64,000 bases of DNA from Tetrapisispora phaffii CBS 4417 (lineage: Eukaryota > Ascomycota > Saccharomycetes > Saccharomycetales > Saccharomycetaceae): the NCBI RefSeq assembly GCF_000236905.1, contig NC_016532.1, positions 388,481 through 452,480 on the forward strand, written 5' to 3'. Position numbers and translations under genes: made by a program. The first letter of the stretch is position 1; each line of letters opens with the position of its first letter. This document shows, one piece after another, positions 52,389-61,890 of the stretch. The notes beneath the pieces are model-generated. The model did no database searches, had not been told where the DNA came from, and worked only from the letters and a program-made list of their open reading frames with translations.

Positions 52389-52553
52389 AACTATTCCACT
52401 GGAAAAGAAACTCTAATTTCCATTGTAAGTTTGCTTCTTCAACCAGTGGATAAAATTAGTGGAATAGTCATGATAACAATGATAATAATGAAGTGTTACT
52501 TAATTGTAAGAGAAAGGTGGTTGGTTGGTAATCATGAATTAGAGATTACAGAT
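52389..52553 (+). ncRNA. SNR49: Putative H/ACA snoRNA, probable snR49 orthologue
   Basis: In S. cerevisiae the H/ACA snoRNA snR49 (about 165 nt, rRNA pseudouridylation guide) lies between LYS9 and BRE5, as recalled. Here the same interval holds a 5' hairpin with an 11-bp perfect stem (52390-52400 with 52458-52468). A matching H box ATAACA (ANANNA) follows at 52473-52478, then a second structured segment and an ACA box at 52548-52550 followed by three bases. That gives a length of about 165 nt. PAC boxes sit immediately upstream and GTAGTAG (Nrd1-type) follows at 52597. I could not resolve the 3' hairpin or the guide pockets, so this is a prediction. Confidence 0.5.
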
Positions 52554-53013
52554 ATATATGAATCTAGTTAGCTAGCATCACCATGGATGTTAATGCGTAG
52601 TAGCATTTTTTGACTCCTTATACACACGAGGATGGTAGGTGAAATACTTCGTCATAGTTCATATTATACTCAATTCTGACTCAGTCAAAACTAGATCTTG
52701 AATCATTTGGTTTGAATTATCTCTTTATATTTTTTAGTTATCTAAGTTGAGTTATAAACTCGACGGATGGTAAAATGATCCGTAATATTTGAGTACGATT
52801 TATTTCATGTGGTTATGGAGTTTGATGTGTTACCAAAACGTTATGAACCTGTGTTCTGGTTGCTCTATTGGATGTATATAATTGTATGTATATGGTTACT
52901 ATATTTATTTCTAATCCGTTGATTCATTTTTGTTAGGTCTCCGAATGGGATATGTGTTCATTAAGTGTTTCATTTCGTAGAGTTCAATTGGGGTTAATCA
53001 GTCAGGTTTCAGA
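52554..53013. other. Intergenic downstream of putative snR49 to OCA4 3' end
   Basis: 460 bp. Holds a short AATGC-hairpin followed by six Ts (52592-52611) and a Gcn4-type TGACTCA at 52677-52683 within an 11-bp palindrome. No ORF. Confidence 0.4.
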
Positions 53014-54345
53014 CTATGAGAAGATGTTTTCAGCGTAGAAATTGTGTTCCTCTATCACATTTGTTTGTTCCCATAGGTTTCGTTGGTATATAAACCATGA
53101 CGGTAGTTTGGATTCGACAGGAACTTGGATTATCACGGTATTGTCTTCACTCTTCGATGTCAATTGTTTGTTTGTTGGTTCGTCTATTTTTTCGTCGTCT
53201 ATTTTTTTCTCTTTAGTCTTTTTCGTTGTTAATTCTTTCTGAGATGTTTTATAATATTCGTATTCTCCAAGTTCTCTTTTGTTAAAGGCTAGTCTATATT
53301 CATTTCCAAATATACCATGACTTTTGTTATCATTTTTAGAGTTAGTCTCGTTTTCCTCCTCTTGAACAGACTTCATTCTACTTTGAGTTTCAACTTCAAC
53401 ATCTCCAATCAATTTAAGAATTCTACTAGGAACGCTGGGAGCTTTTAAAAGGTCATCTTCATTGACAAGTTCCACTTTCGACTTGTTCTTATTGGATCCA
53501 CTATGCACTTTCTTTTTGGTATTTTTACCACCCTTATCGTTCTTATCTTTCTTGTCAAATTTTTTCTCAGTTTGCTTCATCTGTATTTGATTAATTGATG
53601 TTGTTTTTTTTATTTTGTCAATATCTTGTTTAATAGAAAGTTTAATAATATCTAAGAAAGTTTCGGCAAAATAGTTACCATTTTTACCTGCAAATAGTCT
53701 ATATTCATTCAATATGGAAGCTATATTCCACTTTTGTAATTTTCTTAATATCCCGACTACAATATTTGTTCTATCGACCAACAAAATGTTATGGTGATCA
53801 ATATTCATCAAATACTCAAAAGTTTTCTTTAAACATATGGCCTTAATTATCATTGATTCATCATTATCATTCAAAACGTACTTTCTGTATCGAGATTTAG
53901 ATTTACTATCTGAATCTTCTGTTATTAATTCACTAGTCTCATTATCCTTTATTTCATTGTCTTTTGAATTTTGGTTATCATTATTGTTTGTAATATTAGT
54001 TGCCTTTTTATGATTATTATCTTTTGAAGCATCTAAAGCTTGAACTAAAGAATCATTGCTGTTAGAAGGTCCTGGATTTGATTCTGGGTTGATAGTGTCA
54101 CCAGATTGTTTGTAAATATCAACAACTTCTTGGGGTGGTGAGAAATCGATATTTCTTATAGAATGCCAACATATATTAGAATTCTTGAAAAACTCTTTAA
54201 AATACTTAGAAGGTTCTTGACCGCCGATGAATAACACTGTCTTTAAATTTAATGTTTCCAGAAATGAAAGATTTAATGTTTCAACTTTAGCACATCTATA
54301 AATGCCTTCTTCAGCGATACCAAAATTTGCAGGAGGTACTAACAT
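53014..54345 (-). CDS. OCA4: Oca4-type atypical tyrosine-phosphatase-like protein
   Basis: 443 aa (about 362 in S. cerevisiae, YCR095C). Member of the Siw14/Oca family, which are inositol-pyrophosphate phosphatases or their non-catalytic partners. The N-terminus MLVPPANFGIAEEGIYRCA is the family hallmark. Where active members have the CX5R phosphate loop, this one reads LLVDRTNIVVGILRKLQ, lacking the cysteine, so it is probably catalytically dead like other Oca4/Oca2 proteins. A lysine/asparagine-rich insert near residues 95-150 and another at 255-310 explain the extra length. The C-terminus PSWFIYQRNLWEQ is conserved. Confidence 0.88.
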   Translation of the reverse strand: MLVPPANFGIAEEGIYRCAKVETLNLSFLETLNLKTVLFIGGQEPSKYFKEFFKNSNICWHSIRNIDFSPPQEVVDIYKQSGDTINPESNPGPSNSNDSLVQALDASKDNNHKKATNITNNNDNQNSKDNEIKDNETSELITEDSDSKSKSRYRKYVLNDNDESMIIKAICLKKTFEYLMNIDHHNILLVDRTNIVVGILRKLQKWNIASILNEYRLFAGKNGNYFAETFLDIIKLSIKQDIDKIKKTTSINQIQMKQTEKKFDKKDKNDKGGKNTKKKVHSGSNKNKSKVELVNEDDLLKAPSVPSRILKLIGDVEVETQSRMKSVQEEENETNSKNDNKSHGIFGNEYRLAFNKRELGEYEYYKTSQKELTTKKTKEKKIDDEKIDEPTNKQLTSKSEDNTVIIQVPVESKLPSWFIYQRNLWEQTNVIEEHNFYAENIFS

Positions 54346-55275
54346 TTTATAGCTAAAAATATCTTATTATTTGAAAAATGGTGTAATTTAATGATAATGG
54401 TATGTTATAAGTCTATCGCGTTAACATTCGTAATAATAAACTGGACATATGAAGTCTCTCAGTTTTAAATATATTTATCAAGTTTATAAGTAGTATAAAA
54501 GTTATCTGATCTATATTTGATTCACGGTTTCTTTTAGTGAGGCACGCTAATTTGCTATTTTTCAAAAATACTTATTACACTGAAAATGGTTTTAAAGACA
54601 GGGATATATTAAAAGAAGTTTGCTAAACTTTTGAGTGATGAGTTTTGTATTTATTGTCACTAACTTTGTATAATCTTTTCTTCAAAACGTCAAATTAGTA
54701 TTGATTAATAATCTTTCCTATTTTATTGTTTTGGTGAAAAGTCATCTCTTAGGAAGAAATGTTAAAAATGTATCATCCATTCAGATTGATGAAGTTATTT
54801 CTGTAACTTGTAATACTAATTAAATTACTTTCATCATTGATAAATAGAAATGTTTATGTATCTATTTCTATCTATCTATCTATATATATATATATCTACA
54901 ATTCATTAGTTTGTGAATCATTACTTAAATAAAAAATAAGGATATTTAGAGTGTCATCATACTAACTGTTTCTCTCATTATATTAAGTTCTTTATAATCA
55001 AAAGAGAAAATCAAAAAAAAAATAATACAATAAAAAAGCATACATGAGTTCTTTCCAAGATTTGATGTTTTTATTTGTGGGAGATTTGGGATAGGAAGTA
55101 GCGTTATAAAATTATGCATTAGTCACAAATTAATATATTCAAATTCTGATCGAATTATAGCAATGTTCCTTTATTATCTTTATCCATATGATCTTTTTTT
55201 CTCAGATAGATGGAATAAACAACTCACAAGTAACAATCAAAATTCCTAACTGCATAAAACGTTACTTCAGACGTT
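54346..55275. other. Long intergenic OCA4 promoter / BRE5 3' region
   Basis: 930 bp. Very AT-rich with a (TATC)n(TA)n microsatellite at about 54866-54896. A TACTAAC near 54960 and GTATGT near 54399 could mimic an intron on the + strand, but no coding exon flanks them. No gene recognised. Confidence 0.45.
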
Positions 55276-56556
55276 CTATTGATCTCTTTTCTTTGAGTGA
55301 TGTTTCTTAGCTTGGCGAGCATTAGCATTAGCGTTGGCATTGGTATTGTTCGCAGCATTATTGCTACTTGTATTGTTATTGCCGCTAATATTGTTGGTAT
55401 TATTTGCATTTCCATTACTGTTGCTATTCATCGAACCAGGGCTGGGTGTTGTTGACGTAACTCTCTTTACAGTTTTACGTTCTAGTTGAACCTCAATATC
55501 ATCAATTTTCAATTTTTTCTTTTCAAGTGCATCAGTTTGACTTTTTTGATTTTCAAAATCTACAACAGCAAAATTATCAGCACTTGTAATCTTCATAATA
55601 TTACCGAATTCTTTCTCTAATATTTTCTTTAATCTATCTTCGTTTATACCAGTGGTACCACGGATATAGATGGGGAAAAATCCATCCTTATTTACAGTGC
55701 TAAATACCTGTTTCTTTTTCGTAGCTTTGTTGGAAGAGTTTTCCTTTTTGCTGTTATCAGATAGTGTGCTTTTCTCCAGATTTTTGGATTGACTTTCCTC
55801 ATTTGAAGTCTTGGTAGCAGGTACTTGATTAGGTTTTTGTGCAACTGAGGACAATTTAGAGGCCCATGACATTTTGGTTGTTGACTGTTCTGTAACCTGT
55901 TTATCTACTTTACTTGAATCAACATTTTCATCACTTTTATCGTTTTGTTGGTTTTTATCGTCCATTTCTGGAGCTTGTTTCTCAGATACTGGCTCAACTG
56001 TTGATGTGTTAACTTTATTTTCTTTTGGTTTCCCAATCCCGGTATTGCCTTCTAACTCCTTAGGTCCATCATCGGAATTATCAACAGGGGTATTTTCTTG
56101 TTGTTTAATAACATATTTCTCTAAACTATCTGGGATGAATCTAATAATGTCATTAGTGATATCAAAAATATTCTTATTTTCCTGACTACGTTGTAGAACA
56201 AAAGCTTGACAAAATTTATATGTTGGCGTGCCGGTCCAAAACAATTCACCGGTAGTTAGAATAATAATATTCGATTGCGATTGACCAGTTGCTTGCATAT
56301 CACAAGAATCCAATCTGACTTTCAAATCACAAACTTTTTTATTATTCCTTGTGAAGAATTTGCTTATATTTTCTTTACCGGTTAATTTAACAGTCTCAAC
56401 GGTATCACTATTTTCATCTAAATTGACCTGGTAATTAATATGAGTTAATTCAGCAGTATTAGAATACAATGCAGAGACCTTTGAAGGATCTTTTTTCATG
56501 CGTTCATAATAAATGTTTAAAAATGCAAAACCAATTTCATTCACACTAGTAGCCAT
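55276..56556 (-). CDS. BRE5: Ubp3 deubiquitinase cofactor Bre5 (G3BP-like)
   Basis: 426 aa (about 515 in S. cerevisiae, YNR051C). Bre5 activates the deubiquitinase Ubp3 in COPII transport and ribophagy. An NTF2-like domain fills about residues 5-148 (start FAFLNIYYERMKKDPSKVSALY, shown in part). A charged Lys/Asn/Ser-rich linker follows, and an RRM lies at about 300-368 (FFPIYIRGTTGI ... FAVVDFENQ). The tail is Asn-rich with a basic end KKHHSKKRDQ. The linker is shorter than in S. cerevisiae. Confidence 0.92.
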   Translation of the reverse strand: MATSVNEIGFAFLNIYYERMKKDPSKVSALYSNTAELTHINYQVNLDENSDTVETVKLTGKENISKFFTRNNKKVCDLKVRLDSCDMQATGQSQSNIIILTTGELFWTGTPTYKFCQAFVLQRSQENKNIFDITNDIIRFIPDSLEKYVIKQQENTPVDNSDDGPKELEGNTGIGKPKENKVNTSTVEPVSEKQAPEMDDKNQQNDKSDENVDSSKVDKQVTEQSTTKMSWASKLSSVAQKPNQVPATKTSNEESQSKNLEKSTLSDNSKKENSSNKATKKKQVFSTVNKDGFFPIYIRGTTGINEDRLKKILEKEFGNIMKITSADNFAVVDFENQKSQTDALEKKKLKIDDIEVQLERKTVKRVTSTTPSPGSMNSNSNGNANNTNNISGNNNTSSNNAANNTNANANANARQAKKHHSKKRDQ

Positions 56557-57434
56557 GATCAGTTTATTTCAGTTGTAGTTTTTCACCTTCCAATTTATAA
56601 TATATGTTATGTAAATGTAATATGTATATGGGAAAATTAATGATTAAAAATTAGATTGATTGATGATGATGTTATCCCACTATGCAAATGATTTTTTAAA
56701 TAAAAAAGCAAAAAAAATTATAATTGTAACAAATTTTAATATAGAAAAATATGACGATTACTTTTAATGCTATTCTTTCTTGATCTTGATCTTTATTCTT
56801 ATTCTCTTTCTCTTTGAATTAATAATAAAATTATAGAAAAAGTATATCAACTAGTATAGCATCAGCTTTAAATTTTAGATTTTTTTTTTATTGTTATACT
56901 TTTTCTATGGAAATATAACTTAATAATGCGACCAATTCGCAAACTAGAGTAATATAATTCCTAAAATTAACAATCTCGATATAACATCAATCAATCAACC
57001 GTGAACTAAATAAAATTAATTCCTTGTTAACTGTAGAAAAGACCTCAAACCTTGTTACAATTTCAAATTTTTTGTCAATTTTAATGGATATTTTCCCATT
57101 TCGAAAACCAAATTATTGAAAAAAAAAATAAACAAACTTTGTTGGTAACAAAATATGGATGTTACCGCAACAAATTTAGTTTCTACTACGATGGTGAAAC
57201 GATGGGGAGGGTAAGTTGGAAAAGATAGTGCAACAGAGAGATGGGTAAGATGTACGGTGGGTGTACGGCTCATAGTTGAACCAAGGTGCATGCCTAACCA
57301 TTACCTTGGTATCTGGCCATGGTTCGTTGATATATGAGTGTAATTTAAGAAATATACATATACATACATACATACATATACTTTAATTGTATGAAATTTA
57401 TTTATGTCAAATGTGATGTGTAATGCTACAAACA
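56557..57434. promoter_or_regulatory. Long intergenic BRE5 promoter / POP2 3' region
   Basis: 878 bp. Mostly AT-rich, but 57175-57330 is GC-richer. That stretch includes a Rap1-like TACACCC (minus strand near 57260-57266) and an 8-bp perfect hairpin, ACCAAGGT (57280-57287) with ACCTTGGT (57303-57310). It could be a cluster of promoter sites or a small RNA. No tRNA B-box match. Confidence 0.4.
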
Positions 57435-58913
57435 TTAAGAATCGTTCAAGATTCCAAATATTAGGTTCTTATAATGTGAAAACTCTAATCCGTTTGGTAA
57501 TTTCTTCATGGACATATTACTTAATTGTGAAAACACTAATGATGTCAATAAACTGTTGCCACCTGTTGTGGTGAAAATAGGGAAACGTGGAATACCCAAT
57601 TCCTCTGCTAAGGATGTCAAGGAGAGTTGGTTTTGTTGTTGTGGCTGCTGTTGCTGTTGTTGTGGCTGTTGTGATAGTTTTAATTGCTCTTTGAAATCAT
57701 CAATAATTTTGTATATCAGATTTAGATCGTAAAAATTCGGAAGATATTTATTAACCTTCCATTCGAAATCTTTGGTATTATTTGGCATCATGTCATTCAT
57801 TAATAAATGGATCAAAAATCCAAAATCATAAGCTGCATGGAATGCAATCCATGTGACGTTCTTTTCCAAGACTAATCCAGAATCCATTAATAACTGTGCA
57901 AATTCAAAAACTTCGATACCATTGTTTTTATGGTTCTCAAAGTTTATTCCAGATTTCTTCAATAAATCAAGAGAATCTGCGCTGACAATTTCATCCTCTA
58001 TGCTAAACTTAAAATTAAACTGCCAACTTGAAGGACCGTTATCTGGTTTCTTACCATTGGCATCACATATAGAAATACCAATTTGAATCGGATTTAAGAA
58101 ATCAACATTCGATCTCATAGTTTGATAATGGTAATCAGTTTTAGATCTGAAATTACCAATTGGTCTAGCTAACGTACCAGCAAATTCTGTACTGATCGAA
58201 ACTCGGTTGTAATGTTGAATTAAATTTCTCAAATTCGAGAATTCGGAATGCAAATTACCATTCCACACATCACGAATAAATAAGTGATTTGGCGGAGGTA
58301 GAAGATTATTTCTATAATTGTTAATGTTTGAAGGAACGCTGTTGGCATTTGAAATGTCTGCTCTATTTAAATTTAAATTGGCATTATTGATATTAACATG
58401 GGCATTGCTAGGAGTTCCAACATTCATATGTAATAATTCAGCAGGCTGCTGCTGTTGTTGTTGTTGGCCATTCATTATCATCGATGGAATACTTCTCTGT
58501 AAAACATTCATACCTGGCGGCATATTTTGGTTATTATTGTTAATATTTAAAGGTTGTTGTGCTTGTGCTTGAGATAAAGCCTGTGCTTGTGCCTGTGCTT
58601 GTATATTTTGTGATTGCTGCTGCTGCTGCTGCTGCAAAACTTGTAATTTCTGCTTCATTACCAAACTGTTTAACATGTTTTGGTTATTGTTCTTATTTGG
58701 GTTAATATTATTATTATTTGCCCCAGGGTTCATGTTCATCAAATTCATACCTGCGGGCAACACTTGATTTGGTTGCTGTTGATTAATCAATCTGGCTTGA
58801 TTGATCTGAGGTGAGAACATTTGATTATTTGGAGCCTGCTGTTGTTGTTGCTGGTTAAACATTTGTTCATTGCCGCCAGGAAATAAAGGAAGCTGAGGAT
58901 TTATCGATTGCAT
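57435..58913 (-). CDS. POP2: CCR4-NOT deadenylase subunit Pop2/Caf1
   Basis: 492 aa (about 433 in S. cerevisiae, YNR052C). RNase D-type deadenylase subunit linking Ccr4 to Not1. The first 190 residues are Gln/Asn/Met-rich with several polyQ runs. The nuclease domain starts at about 212 (IRDVWNGNL). The DEDD site is degenerate: SISTEF supplies S-x-E where D-x-E is usual, AAYDFGF supplies the third acid, and TTTGGNSLL has Asn where S. cerevisiae Pop2 has Gln and other Caf1 proteins have Asp. A polyQ insert near residue 415-428 is also in S. cerevisiae. Confidence 0.96.
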   Translation of the reverse strand: MQSINPQLPLFPGGNEQMFNQQQQQQAPNNQMFSPQINQARLINQQQPNQVLPAGMNLMNMNPGANNNNINPNKNNNQNMLNSLVMKQKLQVLQQQQQQQSQNIQAQAQAQALSQAQAQQPLNINNNNQNMPPGMNVLQRSIPSMIMNGQQQQQQQPAELLHMNVGTPSNAHVNINNANLNLNRADISNANSVPSNINNYRNNLLPPPNHLFIRDVWNGNLHSEFSNLRNLIQHYNRVSISTEFAGTLARPIGNFRSKTDYHYQTMRSNVDFLNPIQIGISICDANGKKPDNGPSSWQFNFKFSIEDEIVSADSLDLLKKSGINFENHKNNGIEVFEFAQLLMDSGLVLEKNVTWIAFHAAYDFGFLIHLLMNDMMPNNTKDFEWKVNKYLPNFYDLNLIYKIIDDFKEQLKLSQQPQQQQQQPQQQNQLSLTSLAEELGIPRFPIFTTTGGNSLLTSLVFSQLSNMSMKKLPNGLEFSHYKNLIFGILNDS

Positions 58914-59808
58914 ATTATCTAGTCAAAAAAATGGTACGTTCTTGTTTTTCTGCTATTTTTTCACTTCTTAACTCGCAGTCACAAAACTTTAACTTGGATA
59001 AATATATCTTTAACTTGGATAAATATATCTTTAACTTGGATAAATATATCTTTAACTTGGATAAATATATCTTTATCGAATTATTACATTCTCTATTGTC
59101 TGAAACATAATACCTTTCAATTCCTTATAAATCTTTAAATATTTAAACACTTACACAATATTTTAGATTATCAGATTGTTTAAAATATTTAAATCATGAT
59201 AAATAGGAAAGAAAAAATGAGAAGAGCGCGGTTCGTAACAAATGAGTAAGACACAGGGTAATTAAAAGTATGCAAGATAATTCACTACCTCTAAGAAAGC
59301 CATCGTTTTAATGTTAGATAAATAAGCAAGCGTATACTCTTCTTTTTAACTAACTCAAGTCAATTCAATGAGTTTAAAATATCACTACACATATATACAA
59401 CGTCATGTCCATTGCTACATGATCTAATTCTATATCAGTTCTAATTGTTCGCGCTACAACGAAATAGTTATGACCATGTTCTCTAATCAAGAAATACCCT
59501 TAAGCAAGTGATCCGACCCTAATGTTATTCCTGGTTGACATATGTATATTTAAATTTGTTATTTTTTTATATACTATTTCAAAGTTACTTCAAGTATGGT
59601 GAATATATACCAAGTAAAGATATTGAACATATTTATCATCATGACGGCATTTACTTTAGTGATCCTCCAATCTATCAAATATTATTATTGATGTATTCGA
59701 TATAGATCGTCAAATTATCTAGGGATGGTGAGAATTTGAATTTGTAAGCCAATTTTCTAATTGTTTTTACTGAAAGACTTTTGCTTTGTATAAAAGCTAT
59801 GCAACCAT
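58914..59808. other. Intergenic POP2 promoter up to the Ty remnant
   Basis: About 895 bp. Contains the 4 x 21-bp tandem repeat listed separately. Near 59580-59694 a 35-45 codon open stretch on the + strand (YFKYGEYIPSKDIEH..., ending at TAG) looks protein-like but lacks a start and any match I know; it may be a gene relic or chance. Confidence 0.4.
58988..59071. repeat. Four perfect tandem copies of a 21-bp unit
   Basis: Unit TTTAACTTGGATAAATATAT plus C, repeated at 58988, 59009, 59030 and 59051 without mismatch, 75 bp upstream of the POP2 start on its promoter side. Confidence 0.97.
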
Positions 59809-60090
59809 CTTGAATGAATGTCCTAGGTTCAAGGAGGCTTTTCCAGATGCGGCCATCATTAAGCATTATGCCAATAAGAAGAATGATCGATCCTGGATCA
59901 CTGCTGCTGAAACTGATATTAACAAAGACAATTGGATCTTTGATAACGGTAGTACGGTTCACATCTGTAACGACAAAACTATGTTCACAGAGTTTCAGAA
60001 TGGAACAGGATCTCAAATTTCTGTTGTAGCTGGTAATGTCAAAATCAAAGGCTATGGTAGTGTCGTCACTGACACACACACACATTCACC
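59809..60090 (+). repeat. Left arm of Ty inverted repeat
   Basis: 282 bp, reverse complement of 61983-62260. Comparing by eye, every base matches except the AC-run length (six AC units here, four in the other arm). Confidence 0.93.
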
Positions 60091-61890
60091 AACGTTGCGT
60101 ACGTTCCATCTCTACCTTTTAATCTGATCTCAGTTTCTGCTGCTTCCAAAAAGGCTAATATTGGTTTTCTGTTTGTGGAAGGCAAGGTCATGCAACAGTC
60201 AAATGGTTCTTTCAAACAGATTGGATATGCTGTTGGAGATCTTTACATCCTGGGAAATCCTGCCAGACCACTGGTCGATGTATCTCAATACTCATTTCTA
60301 GCTGCTGACAAATTAGTTCCCACTGTTAAGCCAGGCTTATCCCATCAATCATTAACCCATGCTCGCTTGGGACATCCTTCTGTGGGATTATACAACCGCC
60401 TAGCCTCTATCATCAATGAACCAAGGATAAGCGAAACAACATTTATGCCCTGTCCAAGTTGCTCCTTGTCTAAAGCCACTATGAACAAAGGTAAACCCTC
60501 TGCTACTCACTATGAGCATGTATTAGAGCTGATCCAAGTGGACCTTTGTGGTGGATTTCGCTATAATGGGTACGAAGATAATAAATACTTCATGACCATT
60601 CGTGATGCTGCTTCCAGATATTACAGTGTCATACATTTGAACTCTAAAGCAGGTGCGGCAAAAGAATTAATGTCTTGGATCACAAAGGCTGAGACCCAGT
60701 TTACGCACCGAGGTTTGAAAGTATTAAAATTAAGGACCGACAATGGTACTGAGTTTGTCAGCCAGGTACTCCATGAATTTTGTAGTTCAAAAGGTATTGA
60801 ACACCAATTAACTGTCCCACACAACAGTTTCCAAAACGGTGGAGTTGAAAGAGCTCACCGTACCATTATGGATAAAGCAAGGACACTGCTTGTCTCAGGC
60901 GGTGTCCCTCCTTATCTATGGCCTGAAGCTGTGTCATGTGCTGCCTATTTGATAAACAGACTTCCTGTCCCGGGCAAACGCAACAGAGTTCCATACTGTG
61001 TGTGGAATAATGTTAGTCCAGATCAACTCAATCTTGGGCACTTGAGGGCTTTCGGGTGTCTAGCTTATACTACGCTTCCTCCCGCACTTCGTGACGGTAA
61101 ATTCGCTCCAACGGCTATTGCTGCCGTTATGGTAGGATATGATTCCCAGAGAAAATCTTACAGACTGTATCATCCCGAATCTAAGAATATTTACACATCA
61201 AACCAATTCAGATTCGATGAACAGAGCTATCCACTAGCTGAGTCGATGGAGACTGAAGTATCTCACAAATTTGCTACCTCCACTCTGGGTGGTGTTCCAA
61301 CATATCCCAAGTCGGGCTCCATCACTACTCTTCCCCACACAGGGAATTATCCACCGTTAACTGCTCCTGATAAATTTACTGATGTTACTACTAATTCGGC
61401 CGCTATTACTGATTCGGCCGAAATTACTGATTCGGCCGAAATTACTGATTCTGCTAGCACTATTAATGGTGCGACTACTTCTGTTTCGGACGATAATGTC
61501 CAGTCTACTGACAATAACGATGTTACAAGCTCGCCTGTCAACTCTGATTCTGAGTTTCGCCCTTCTCACTATTTGCGAAGATCCATTGTTCCATCGGTTG
61601 AGCCCGAAAGCCCAGCTCTGCAAGCACAAATCCAACAGCTTCATTCTGCTTTAAAAGCCCAACAAGAGGCCGCTGCTCTGGATATAGAGAGGCTAACGAG
61701 CAGTAATATTCGATTAATGAATCAGATAGATGAGCTCAAAGTTAACCATACTACAGAGCTTAATAAAGCCAAGCAGGAATTCGGCAGGCACATCGAACGC
61801 ATTCGTCCACACAACCATACCGATGAAAGTATTCTCGGCCTATCTCTTCCAGAAGTCGACGTGTGCGCTTGGTTAAAAGTAGACATTTGA
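60088..61890 (+). pseudogene. Ty1/copia integrase fragment
   Basis: Open from about 60088 without a legitimate ATG (in the intact element it is part of a polyprotein). The zinc-binding HHCC domain shows HARLGH and CPSC. The catalytic core has VDLCGG (first Asp), RTDNGTEF (second Asp) and NGGVERAH (Glu), with 35 residues between the last two, as expected for DDE integrases. A short run of three ITDSAE units (61405-61455) and then a Gln/Glu/Leu-rich coiled-coil tail (about residues 480-545 of the fragment) follow. It stops at 61890 before any reverse transcriptase motif. Confidence 0.88.

Larger units (their letters stand above)
59809..61890 (+). mobile_element. Truncated Ty1/copia retrotransposon, copy 1 (end of Gag, protease, integrase)
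   Basis: Homology to copy 2 begins at 59809, in the Gag zinc-knuckle tail (NECPRFKEAF). The protease motif WIFDNGSTVHICND follows. The protease frame then breaks at an AC run (60072-60083) and the integrase frame continues to 61890. The 5' LTR, most of gag, reverse transcriptase, RNase H and 3' LTR are missing. Confidence 0.9.

Noticed and set aside
54399..54985. GTATGT ... TACTAAC ... AG intron-like set on the + strand upstream of OCA4
   Set aside because: No coding exon on either side; stops appear immediately after the putative acceptor.
59580..59694. Start-less open stretch reading YFKYGEYIPSKDIEH... before the Ty remnant
   Set aside because: Only about 38-45 codons, no start, no match I recognise. 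It could be a relic but cannot be supported.
59675..60085. 136-codon minus-strand frame across the Ty copy 1 start
   Set aside because: Antisense to the protease region and extends into non-coding flank; the same antisense frame appears opposite copy 2 at 61981-62280.
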